Below are positions 7,107 through 14,525 of a stretch of 17,764 bases of DNA, piece after piece. A program made the position numbers and the translations under genes. The stretch spans positions 1 to 17,764 of the forward strand of contig JAFXYU010000145.1 in the NCBI GenBank assembly GCA_017541565.1, written 5' to 3'. Below the pieces are notes generated by a model, which saw only the letters and a list, made by a program, of their open reading frames with translations, was not told the DNA's origin and did no database searches. Source of the stretch: a bacterium. Lineage in GTDB: Bacteria > Cyanobacteriota > Vampirovibrionia > Gastranaerophilales > Gastranaerophilaceae. The number at the start of each line of letters is the position of its first letter. Within the stretch, counting starts at the first letter, position 1.

Positions 7107-8042
7107 CTACTCCGACAAAACCGTCAGTTCCTGTTTTAGTTTTGTGAGATACATGTTGATAGGCTGAACGGAAAGTCCGATTGCGGATACCATTGCAAAA
7201 CCAAGCAATGTACGGGCTTTCATAAACTTAGATAAGCCTTTTATAAAGGAATTTTCATTAACTGCTTTTCCGTTTTTGATTTGAGAATCAAACGCGTTTT
7301 TAACTTTATCTTTATTGAACGAGCCGGTTACGACAAAAATATCATTTAATAAAGATTTGAGATTTGTTTCACTTACGATTTTCTTGTCAGTTGATTCAAT
7401 AATATATTTTGATTGAGCGCCTGTATCGCCCATCATTATATTCATAATGGCGCTTCTGAGAGTTTTACTTGAATCCTTTGTCCATACGTCAAGTGTTACG
7501 TCGCTGTCTTTTTGCAGAGCCGTATCTAACAGTTCGGCTACTTTGTTAACTGTTTTTTCGGAAAGTTTAACATAACCCTGAGCATCGGAATTAGCGGCAG
7601 TAGGATTGTATGCTTTAACTGAAGACAGAGTTTCTTTTAGGTAATCAATCTGCTTAGTATTATTTTTAACTTGATTTGCACGGTTCTGAGCAAGTATTTT
7701 TATTGTGTCGGGTGCTGCAAATATCTTGTTTACGTTAAAGCCAAAGTCTTTGTTCATTGAGTAAGCAAGCATTACACCGGCAAAGGCGCCAAATAAACCT
7801 ATGATACTGTCGTTTACAGTACCCATTATTTCACGTCTGAAAGTCTCAAGACCGGCTGCCGGACCGCGCTTAATTGTGTCGCTGGCGGTTCTTGGCGCAA
7901 CCATGGAACATAAATCTACACCGTTTGCTCCGATTGCTTGATTGGTAGCTAAATAGCGCAATGTCGTATCAACCGCCCCTTTAAATTGCGGTTTGTTATC
8001 AAATTTTATTTGGTTTTGTTGTTGTAGTTGTTGTACTTTCAT
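7107..8042 (-). CDS. 5' part of a frameshifted uncharacterised membrane protein with N-terminal FKG motif
   Basis: This frame yields 311 residues from the ATG at 8042. The start is Gln-rich (QQLQQQNQ) with no signal peptide, followed by 'NKPQFKG' (17-22). 'PRT' and 'GLETFRRE.MGTVN' at 50-77 resemble 'PRT' and 'GFEAFRRESSGLVVN' in the paralogue at 8051-9712. Hydrophobic segments lie at about 78-95 and 278-294. The match to the paralogue continues to 'INMYLTK' (residue 301) and is then lost. The last ten residues and the stop at 7107 are read in the wrong frame, while the -1 frame continues the homology. It lies 8 nt downstream of the paralogue in the same direction, so both are probably on one transcript. 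No strong ribosome-binding site precedes the ATG. Function is unknown. Confidence 0.8.
   Translation of the reverse strand: MKVQQLQQQNQIKFDNKPQFKGAVDTTLRYLATNQAIGANGVDLCSMVAPRTASDTIKRGPAAGLETFRREIMGTVNDSIIGLFGAFAGVMLAYSMNKDFGFNVNKIFAAPDTIKILAQNRANQVKNNTKQIDYLKETLSSVKAYNPTAANSDAQGYVKLSEKTVNKVAELLDTALQKDSDVTLDVWTKDSSKTLRSAIMNIMMGDTGAQSKYIIESTDKKIVSETNLKSLLNDIFVVTGSFNKDKVKNAFDSQIKNGKAVNENSFIKGLSKFMKARTLLGFAMVSAIGLSVQPINMYLTKLKQELTVLSE
7134..7145 (-). other. Inferred -1 frameshift site joining 7107-8042 to 6382-7059
   Basis: On the minus strand the sequence reads ACAAAACTAAAAC. The upstream frame ACA-AAA-CTA-AAA-CAG runs to a stop at 7109-7107. Stepping back one base after AAA (7142-7140) gives ACT-AAA-ACA-GGA and then 252 residues that align with the paralogue. 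One additional A in the run at 7143-7140 would restore a 553-codon gene (301 + 252 residues). That is the same length as the intact paralogue read from 9712. No classical X-XXY-YYZ slippery heptamer is present in the upstream frame, so an indel mutation or base-calling error is more likely than programmed frameshifting. Confidence 0.75.
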
Positions 8043-8050
8043 AGTGCTAT

Positions 8051-9712
8051 TTACGCTGATTGTTTCATTGATCTGAATCCTGCCGTTAACTTCTTGTAAT
8101 CCACATTCAAAGGAGTAACGGATTCTTCGTTTGTTTCTTTTTTAGAAGATTGTGCTTTTTGTTGAGCCATTTTTAAGGCTTGTTCATGTTTTTTCTTAGT
8201 GTTTCGGCGAGTGAAAATCGGAATGATAATCCCTAACAGTGCTAATGATACACCAATATTGGTGTACTGGCAACCTGCCCTTAGGTTAGTTGCACGTTTA
8301 AGTTCTTTTTCAATAATCTTAGCCTGTTCTTCCGTCGGTTTTGCGCCTTTGAGCATTTCCTTTGTTTTACTGATAACTTCTTCCGACGATTTGATATTTA
8401 CATCTTTAACCCAGTGGATAAATCTTTCAAATATGTTTTCATTTCCTTTTAACGGTTTTGTGTCATTAAGCAGGCTTACTCCGGTTTTCTTTTGAAGGTA
8501 AGTTGCCATTCCCTTTGCTGCATAATCACCGAAGAAATATAAACCGCAGAAGGTTGCTATATCCCTGATTGTAGATTCCGCAAGTTCATTTTTATCTTCG
8601 GCTGCTGACATACGGGAAGCAAAAGTTGAGGTTGAAATGATTCTTGCCTGATCCATGGTCGGGAATTTGCCCTTAAATTCAAGCATATTCATGCTTGGCA
8701 TTTTCATCATTGAAAGAAGTGATACACCAATCATTGATGAGATAGAAATGATTTTCTGTTTAAGCAGTCCCTCTTTTGCCTTTGGAGATTCTTCAATGTT
8801 TTCTCCCTTGCCGAAGTCTTCATAAATAGGAGCGCCTTTTACACCGGATACCTTGCTTGTAATCCAACGGTTAATATATTGCATAGAAATTGCCAACGGG
8901 AGTACAACTGAAAGTCCCAAAAGACTCTTTGTAAGAACAAGTTTTTTACCCTGTTTTGCGAATTGTTCTATTGTTGTTCCCTCAGGTGCTCTTTGAAATT
9001 CGCGGAAGAATTTAACCGAATCGGAAAGCAGTGATTTAACAGAGGATGCTTTAACCTCTTTCTCGCCAACGATTTTTATGTTTTCAGAAATATGAGTTTT
9101 TGCTACTATTTTGTCAGCGATTTCGGAAACTTCTTTTCCGTTTTCGCTTTTGCGTGAAATTTCAGACAGTTTTCTGGCATATTTACTAAGTTCACCTTCA
9201 GATAACGCATCCTTGAAAAGAATAGTTTTATCTCTGTCAACGCCTTGAATATTGCTAAGAACATTCTTCATTGATTCAAAAACTTTGTCTTCAGATTTTG
9301 CGCTTGCGTAATATTCAGCTGTTTTGTCTATCAAAGATCTGTCAGCCCAGCAAGATGATAAGTTTGTGCCTTTTGGCATGATTAATGAATTGACACACAA
9401 AGCGATACCATAAGTGATTGCACTCGGTATCATGCAGTTTACGACAAGACCGGAGGACTCTCTTCTAAAGGCTTCAAAGCCTGCAAACCAGTTTGTTAAA
9501 CTCTCTACGATTGTTCTCGGAAGAATGGCAGAAAGCATATCAATAACGGCAACATTGACCATCGGCATTCTTTCGCATGCCTGAATCCCCGCAAGTGCCA
9601 GTGATCCGAGACCTTTAAAGTTCGGATTTGATTTGTTCCCTTTGTTACTATTGTTGCGGGATTTTATGCTATTTTGCTCGGTAATGTCTTCTAAACTGAT
9701 TTTGCTTATCAT
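8051..9712 (-). CDS. Uncharacterised multi-pass membrane protein with FKG motif, intact tandem paralogue
   Basis: I do not recognise a named family. From the ATG at 9712 the protein has 553 residues. It has a polar, Asn/Ser/Lys-rich N-terminus with 'NPNFKG' (29-34), then 'PRT' at 65-67 and 'GFEAFRRESSGLVVN' at 78-92. Hydrophobic segments lie at about 93-113, 258-280, 322-338, 384-400 and 484-500. Between the first two is a charged, largely helical region (about 125-255). 'LEFKGKFPTMDQ' (344-355) repeats the F-x-G-K-x-P-T pattern seen in the neighbouring gene. The C-terminus is Lys/Gln-rich and cytoplasmic-looking. A GTG at 9766 and an ATG at 9718 are alternative starts. I prefer 9712 because AGAAG (9725-9721) is 8 nt upstream and a TATAAT element at 9739-9734 puts transcription start near 9727. 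It probably shares a transcript with the broken paralogue downstream. Confidence 0.8.
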   Translation of the reverse strand: MISKISLEDITEQNSIKSRNNSNKGNKSNPNFKGLGSLALAGIQACERMPMVNVAVIDMLSAILPRTIVESLTNWFAGFEAFRRESSGLVVNCMIPSAITYGIALCVNSLIMPKGTNLSSCWADRSLIDKTAEYYASAKSEDKVFESMKNVLSNIQGVDRDKTILFKDALSEGELSKYARKLSEISRKSENGKEVSEIADKIVAKTHISENIKIVGEKEVKASSVKSLLSDSVKFFREFQRAPEGTTIEQFAKQGKKLVLTKSLLGLSVVLPLAISMQYINRWITSKVSGVKGAPIYEDFGKGENIEESPKAKEGLLKQKIISISSMIGVSLLSMMKMPSMNMLEFKGKFPTMDQARIISTSTFASRMSAAEDKNELAESTIRDIATFCGLYFFGDYAAKGMATYLQKKTGVSLLNDTKPLKGNENIFERFIHWVKDVNIKSSEEVISKTKEMLKGAKPTEEQAKIIEKELKRATNLRAGCQYTNIGVSLALLGIIIPIFTRRNTKKKHEQALKMAQQKAQSSKKETNEESVTPLNVDYKKLTAGFRSMKQSA

Positions 9713-9733
9713 ACACATATCTTCTACACGCTG

Positions 9734-9742
9734 ATTATAACA
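9734..9742 (-). promoter_or_regulatory. Extended -10 promoter for the tandem membrane-protein genes
   Basis: The minus strand carries a perfect extended -10, TG-T-TATAAT (9742-9734). The -35 position at 17 bp spacing (9762-9757, TTTTAA) is weak, as is common with an extended -10. Transcription would begin near 9727, leaving about 15 nt before the ATG at 9712. The GTG at 9766 and other upstream in-frame codons would then be excluded from the message. Confidence 0.55.
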
Positions 9743-9766
9743 GCACATATATATATTTAAAAGCAC

Positions 9767-10057
9767 GGCAAAATGAAAATTGCCCTATTTCTTCAAAATG
9801 TTAAGGAAATGTAAAGACGAATTTTTGAATATTTTTTTCACAATAAGAAACTATTTAAAATTTTTCTTCAAATTTTGAAAATATTTTTTTGTTTAAAAAC
9901 TAAGACTTCTTAAAATCATATTTTTAATCTCAAAATTTTTTGTAAATTTTTGTAACAATTTTTGCCTTAATATTTGGTTTTTACTCTGTTTGTAAATTTT
10001 TCTTAAAATTTAGTCAATTTTTCGGGAGAGAAATACTTAATTAATACAAGGGATATT
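9767..10057. other. Very AT-rich divergent intergenic region without genes
   Basis: Between the two divergent genes I see no reading frame, RNA gene or GC-rich hairpin. By hand count bases 9781-10020 contain about 44 G/C of 240, roughly 18%, well below the flanking genes. It is filled with A- and T-tracts, including two copies of TTTGTAAATTTTT-like sequence near 9938-9952 and 9989-10001. It probably holds the promoter of the gene at 10071 and may be intrinsically curved or bound by a nucleoid protein. That part is inference. Confidence 0.6.
9980..10009 (+). promoter_or_regulatory. Tentative promoter of the beta-barrel-like protein gene
   Basis: TTTACT (9980-9985) and TAAAAT (10004-10009) are 18 bp apart on the plus strand. 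This would give a start near 10016 and a leader of about 55 nt. Such AT-rich sequence offers many chance matches, so this is a weak call. Confidence 0.25.
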
Positions 10058-10070
10058 AAGGAGAAATTTT

Positions 10071-11585
10071 ATGGGAGCATTTGATATACCAAAAGTTAGC
10101 AATACTGTTTCTGTTATGCCGCAGGATGACGTTGCAGCGAAGAAGAAAAAGAAGAAAAAAGCACAGGCTTCTGACTTAAAACCTGCAATTATAGATGCAA
10201 AAATACCTGCTGATCCAATGGTAAATATGAGAGTTAAATACAGTTATTTAAAAGCGGGCAATCCGTTGAACAGTTCTTATAAATCTGTATTTTCATCTTC
10301 ATCCGATTCATCAGAAAATTCTGACGGGGTATCTTCCGGCGGTAGTTCTTCAGCAGAAATTATCGCAAACGAAATGGACAACATGGCTCAGGATGATATA
10401 AATGCTAAAATAATCGCATTTGAGGCTGAAAAAGGTATTCATGGACAAGCAATGTCTGATAATAGGTTTGAGTGTGTCGGCGGGAATGTTTCGACAAGCG
10501 GATTTGCTACATCAAACGAAGTTGACATGACGTATGGTAAGGGCGATACAAATACGCAGATTTCAGTGTGTTCGGATTTAGAATATCTCCATCAAAAATC
10601 CTATTCATCAGAGATGCCTTATGAGGATACGACAAATAGTGCAAGGACGAGGTCATCAGAACCCGAGCCGGAACCGGAACCTCCTACACCTCCGCCGCAT
10701 AGTATGACTATTACTGATACAAAATCTTATGATGTTTTTGTCGGTCACAACAGACCGTTTGATATTAAAGGTATAAAAGGTACACTCGGTTTGGGCGGTG
10801 ATTTCCATTATCACGACAGCGGCGATAATATATATGGAACCGTAAGAGCTGTAGTACAGCCTAAAAATGGTATCATTCGCTGTTCTTTTGACTCAACAAG
10901 GAGAAGTATTTTAAATTCGGCCGGTGGTCACGATACCACTATTGATAACAGATTCAGAGTTAAATTTTTAAATAACAAAGACAGTGTTGTTATGGAAAAC
11001 GATTCTGAAAATTCAGGAGATGATAGTGGCAGCGGAACAGACCGTACAGAAGTCCGAGTTAAGAATAAAGGGGAATTTGAGTTTATTCTGGACGATAGTG
11101 AAATGGGGCTTAAATATTCTTATATTTTAAGAGATTACGGCGGAATTGATCCGTCGGGTAATTATAAGCGTTTTCGCATATATGGCGGAGTCGGTGCAAC
11201 GGACGATACTTCTGAAGATAGAGATAAGGGAAAATTTATGGCAAATGCCCTGTGCAAATATGAGAATACTAAAACAAACGGCAATTATACAAACGCAGAA
11301 CTGGATTTGGGATACAGCAGAACCGTTCAGAAGGGTACGCATCCGCAGGATATAGCATTCGGTAAAGCATTGTTCAGTGCAAAAAGAGGAAAACATACAC
11401 TCACAAGTTCCGCAAATTATTTGTGGACCAATGATACAAAACTGGGATTCTTCAATGCTTCATATGGCTTTGATATTAATAAAAATGTAAATTTAGGTGC
11501 AACGGCATCCTATGTAAGCGGAAAACAATCCGGCATGGATGTAAATTATCAAAAAGTCGGTGCCAAAGTTACTTATAGTTTCTAA
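10071..11585 (+). CDS. Uncharacterised protein with beta-barrel-like C-terminal domain and no evident signal peptide
   Basis: The start is secure: AAGGAG (10058-10063) lies 7 nt before the ATG, and an in-frame stop at 10038-10040 blocks any upstream extension. Its 504 residues begin with a polar stretch and seven lysines (24-30), not a signal peptide. Residues 70-95 are serine-rich and low in complexity, and a Glu-Pro/Pro linker (197-209) separates two parts. From about 211 on, alternating hydrophobic/polar strands with Gly, Tyr and Asn turns resemble an outer-membrane beta-barrel ('TASYVSGKQSGMDVNYQKVG'). The last strand 'VGAKVTYSF' alternates perfectly and ends in Phe, like the BAM recognition signal. 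The family is not recognised. It could instead be a soluble or surface beta-rich protein. The gene ends directly against the nuoN stop. Confidence 0.8.
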   Translation: MGAFDIPKVSNTVSVMPQDDVAAKKKKKKKAQASDLKPAIIDAKIPADPMVNMRVKYSYLKAGNPLNSSYKSVFSSSSDSSENSDGVSSGGSSSAEIIANEMDNMAQDDINAKIIAFEAEKGIHGQAMSDNRFECVGGNVSTSGFATSNEVDMTYGKGDTNTQISVCSDLEYLHQKSYSSEMPYEDTTNSARTRSSEPEPEPEPPTPPPHSMTITDTKSYDVFVGHNRPFDIKGIKGTLGLGGDFHYHDSGDNIYGTVRAVVQPKNGIIRCSFDSTRRSILNSAGGHDTTIDNRFRVKFLNNKDSVVMENDSENSGDDSGSGTDRTEVRVKNKGEFEFILDDSEMGLKYSYILRDYGGIDPSGNYKRFRIYGGVGATDDTSEDRDKGKFMANALCKYENTKTNGNYTNAELDLGYSRTVQKGTHPQDIAFGKALFSAKRGKHTLTSSANYLWTNDTKLGFFNASYGFDINKNVNLGATASYVSGKQSGMDVNYQKVGAKVTYSF

Positions 11586-13019
11586 TTAAATGTTATAGGC
11601 AATAAACTGGCATAATTCAATCAATTTTTCCGGACAGATTCCTATGACGAGTATTATTGCTGCCGATGTTACGAGTACGAATTTTTGAGAAAACAATGCT
11701 TTTAGTGTCGGAATTTCCGTATTTTTGTCACACTCTTCGAACAGCGGAACAAGGATTTTTAAGTAATAGAAAAGCGCTGCAACCGTAAGAAGCATAAGAG
11801 TAATGAGGAAAGGAACAAATATTAATCCGGATTTTGCAATCCCGCTAAACAAATATATTTTTGCAATGAAGCCGGAGGTAACAGGAATCCCTGCAAGGGC
11901 AAGAATTGATATTGCATAAGAAAAGGTCAGTCCGTGGTTTTTTGCGAAAAATCCTTTAAAATCTTCGGTGTGCATTGGTTTTTTGTCACCGTAGATGTTA
12001 AGGAATGCAAAAACACCTATATTCATAAATACATAACAAATAAGGTAAAAGAGAACCGTTGAAAGATTGTACACAGATACAAGACTGGCTGCAAGCAGGA
12101 CGTAAGAAGCATTAGCAGAGGCTGAACATCCCAAAATAACTTTTACGTTGTTTTCTTTTATGGCATAGGTATTTGCCCAGAATGCTGTTATAAGACTAAA
12201 GAGTGCAATCACAAAAGTTAATTCAAAACTGCTTCCAAGCGGAAATACGAGGAGTCTGGCTATAATGCCGAACAGAGCAAGTTTCGGTATTGTTGATAAA
12301 AACGCCAAAACAGATGTTTCACAACCTTTATAAACATCGATAATCCAGTTTGCAAACGGAAAAATTGCGAGTTTTGATATGAGTCCGAGAACAATAAGTA
12401 TTGATGATACCGAGTACATTAAAGAAAACTCTTCATTTGCGACTTTTTCGTATATGGCTGAAAAGTTTATTGAGCCTGTTATTCCGTAAAGGTATGAAAC
12501 TCCGAATAGAAACACTCCAGTTGAGACGGCAGATGTTATCAGGTATTTGAAACTTGCTTCTTTGGAGGGATATCCTTTCGCAGATGCTATAAGGTAATAT
12601 GTTGAAAAACCGAGCAGTTCCATTGAAACAAAGAGTGTAAGAAAATCATTTGCCGAAACGACATTCATTGCGCCCAGAATTGCAGCAAGAAGAATTGCGT
12701 AAAAAGTGTATGCATTTCTTTTTATGGAATAGATAAGTGTTCGGTTCAAAATTGCAACCAGAAATCCGCAAATAAGAATTATGAAATCGAATAACAGAGT
12801 GTAAGTGTCGGACATAACAGAATTTTTAAAACCGAAATATTGTGGCTCCATCTGAACGGTTGATAAAAGTGCAATTGTTACATAAATACCAATAATAGCC
12901 GTCGGTCTTGAGTATTTAAACATTCTTATCGGAAGTATCATTCCCATCAAAAACAGTATAATAATAAATCCACCGAGTGCTATATGCGGTAACAGTATGT
13001 TAAAAATATCATTCAGCAT
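11586..13019 (-). CDS. nuoN: NADH-quinone oxidoreductase subunit N (NuoN)
   Basis: NuoN is one of three antiporter-like proton-pumping subunits in the membrane arm of complex I. The 477 residues form about 14 hydrophobic helices, matching the family (E. coli 485). The conserved TM5 glutamate is Glu134 ('SMELLGFSTYYLI') and the TM7 lysine is Lys216 ('LISKLAIFPFANWIIDVYKG'). Both belong to the charged axis used for proton transfer. 'YPSKEASFKYLITSA' is a typical NuoN stretch. It is the last gene of nuoHIJKLMN. The ATG lies 1 nt after the nuoM stop. The stop abuts the stop of the convergent gene at 10071-11585 with no bases between and no visible hairpin. Confidence 0.96.
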   Translation of the reverse strand: MLNDIFNILLPHIALGGFIIILFLMGMILPIRMFKYSRPTAIIGIYVTIALLSTVQMEPQYFGFKNSVMSDTYTLLFDFIILICGFLVAILNRTLIYSIKRNAYTFYAILLAAILGAMNVVSANDFLTLFVSMELLGFSTYYLIASAKGYPSKEASFKYLITSAVSTGVFLFGVSYLYGITGSINFSAIYEKVANEEFSLMYSVSSILIVLGLISKLAIFPFANWIIDVYKGCETSVLAFLSTIPKLALFGIIARLLVFPLGSSFELTFVIALFSLITAFWANTYAIKENNVKVILGCSASANASYVLLAASLVSVYNLSTVLFYLICYVFMNIGVFAFLNIYGDKKPMHTEDFKGFFAKNHGLTFSYAISILALAGIPVTSGFIAKIYLFSGIAKSGLIFVPFLITLMLLTVAALFYYLKILVPLFEECDKNTEIPTLKALFSQKFVLVTSAAIILVIGICPEKLIELCQFIAYNI

Positions 13020-13020
13020 T

Positions 13021-14523
13021 TTAGTTAAGTCCCATAATTATGTTTAATAAAGCATTCGGGTATAACCCAAAAATTATAAGTCCTGCGAGAACAGAAGCAA
13101 GTACAATGAATTCGTGTATAGAAATGTCGTTAACCGTTTCCGAAATGTCGGATTTAATTCCGTAAAAACTGTTGTGCAGGAATTTTAGCATATAACAAGA
13201 ACAAAGAATTAAAAGCGGTAGTGACAGAATTGCGCATGCCTTTAATATAAATGAAAAGTCCGAATTTAGCGCTCCTATAATTGTAAGAATTTCACCTACA
13301 AACGGTGCAAACAGCGGGACTCCGATTGAAGCAAGAACTATCAGAACTGCAAAGCCAAATAATCTCGGCATTTTAGAGGCAATACCGGAAAGAGTATTTA
13401 TATCTCTGTTTTTGTACCTGAGATAAACAATACCTGCAATCATAAACAGTCCGCAAGTTACGAGTGCGTGAGCCACCATATGGAAAACTGATGCCGTAAG
13501 CCCGATTTGGTTAAATGCGCATAAACCCAAAAGTACCAGTCCCATGTTTGAAATACTTGAATATGCGATTATTCTTTTTATGTCTGTTTGAGTGTAGCAC
13601 ACAAATGCGGTATATATAATGCTTATTACCGCAAAAATCGCGAGAATTGGTGCAATAAGTCTGAATGCGTCCGGCATGAGTTGGTAGTTAAACCTATATA
13701 GACCGTATCCGCCAGTTTTTAGCAAAATTCCCGCCAATACCATACTCACAGGAGTTGATGCATCCGTATGAGCGTCGGGAAGCCATGTGTGGAGCGGTAC
13801 AAACGGAAGTTTTACACCAAATCCTACAAGCAGGCAAGCCATTATAAACAATTGTATTTTCATAGGAATACCTTGAACAAAAATCTCGGAGAAGTTAGCG
13901 GTAATGTTTCCGCTTGAAATTACATTGAAGTAATGTAACAGCAAAATTCCTAGCAGCATAAACATGCTTCCGGTAAATGTGAAGAGAATGAATTTAATTG
14001 CGGATTTTTTAGGATTTCCTTCAAACTCGTTTCCTGTTACATTGGAGAAATTTCCTCCGATAAGGAAATATGCCGGAATCATCTCTAATTCCCAGAAAAG
14101 GAAGAAGAGGAACATATCTCCGGAGGTGAAAATTCCGAGAATTGCGGACATTAAAAGCATCTGCATTGAATAATAGAACTTGTGATGTTTTCTTATGTTG
14201 AATTTGCTTGAAATAATCGATATTAAGAATACAAAAGAAGTCAGGGCTGACAAAATCATGGAAATTGCATCAATCTTGAATACAAATTTTATTCCGAGCG
14301 ATTGAATCCAATCCATTCCGAAAAAATGTAATTCACTAACATATGGATTTTCGGGATTAAAGAATCCCAGCATCAAAATCGTGTAGAGAAAATGAAATGC
14401 GCAAAATCCTTTGGCAAACCTTCTTACCACTATTTCGTTAGATGTAAAAAGAGGTGAAATGATAAGTAGTGAAACTATCATTGGTAAAAATACAAGAATA
14501 GGTGGTGATAATAATATATTCAA
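13021..14523 (-). CDS. nuoM: NADH-quinone oxidoreductase subunit M (NuoM)
   Basis: This is the middle antiporter-like proton-pumping subunit of complex I. The 500 residues compare with 509 in E. coli. Glu145 in 'FLFWELEMIP', Lys238 in 'FGVKLPFVPLHTWLPDAHTD' and Lys269 in 'AGILLKTGGYGLYRF' correspond to the essential E. coli NuoM Glu144, Lys234 and Lys265. The start is a TTG at 14523-14521, supported by the strong ribosome-binding site GGGAGG (14538-14533), which lies 9 nt upstream within the last codons of nuoL. The family length agrees with this start. nuoL ends 2 nt before it and nuoN begins 1 nt after it, so translation of the three antiporter genes is probably coupled. Confidence 0.97.
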   Translation of the reverse strand: MNILLSPPILVFLPMIVSLLIISPLFTSNEIVVRRFAKGFCAFHFLYTILMLGFFNPENPYVSELHFFGMDWIQSLGIKFVFKIDAISMILSALTSFVFLISIISSKFNIRKHHKFYYSMQMLLMSAILGIFTSGDMFLFFLFWELEMIPAYFLIGGNFSNVTGNEFEGNPKKSAIKFILFTFTGSMFMLLGILLLHYFNVISSGNITANFSEIFVQGIPMKIQLFIMACLLVGFGVKLPFVPLHTWLPDAHTDASTPVSMVLAGILLKTGGYGLYRFNYQLMPDAFRLIAPILAIFAVISIIYTAFVCYTQTDIKRIIAYSSISNMGLVLLGLCAFNQIGLTASVFHMVAHALVTCGLFMIAGIVYLRYKNRDINTLSGIASKMPRLFGFAVLIVLASIGVPLFAPFVGEILTIIGALNSDFSFILKACAILSLPLLILCSCYMLKFLHNSFYGIKSDISETVNDISIHEFIVLASVLAGLIIFGLYPNALLNIIMGLN

Positions 14524-14525
14524 AA

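Noticed and set aside
7134..7145. Programmed -1 ribosomal frameshift site
   Set aside because: ACAAAACTAAAAC contains no X-XXY-YYZ heptamer in the upstream frame and I saw no strong downstream hairpin. The intact paralogue needs no shift. A simple indel or base-calling error is preferred.
9713..9766. Start of the intact membrane-protein gene at the GTG at 9766
   Set aside because: A perfect extended -10 (9742-9734) lies inside this stretch, so the codons would be upstream of the transcript. The ATG at 9712 has a better-placed AGAAG.
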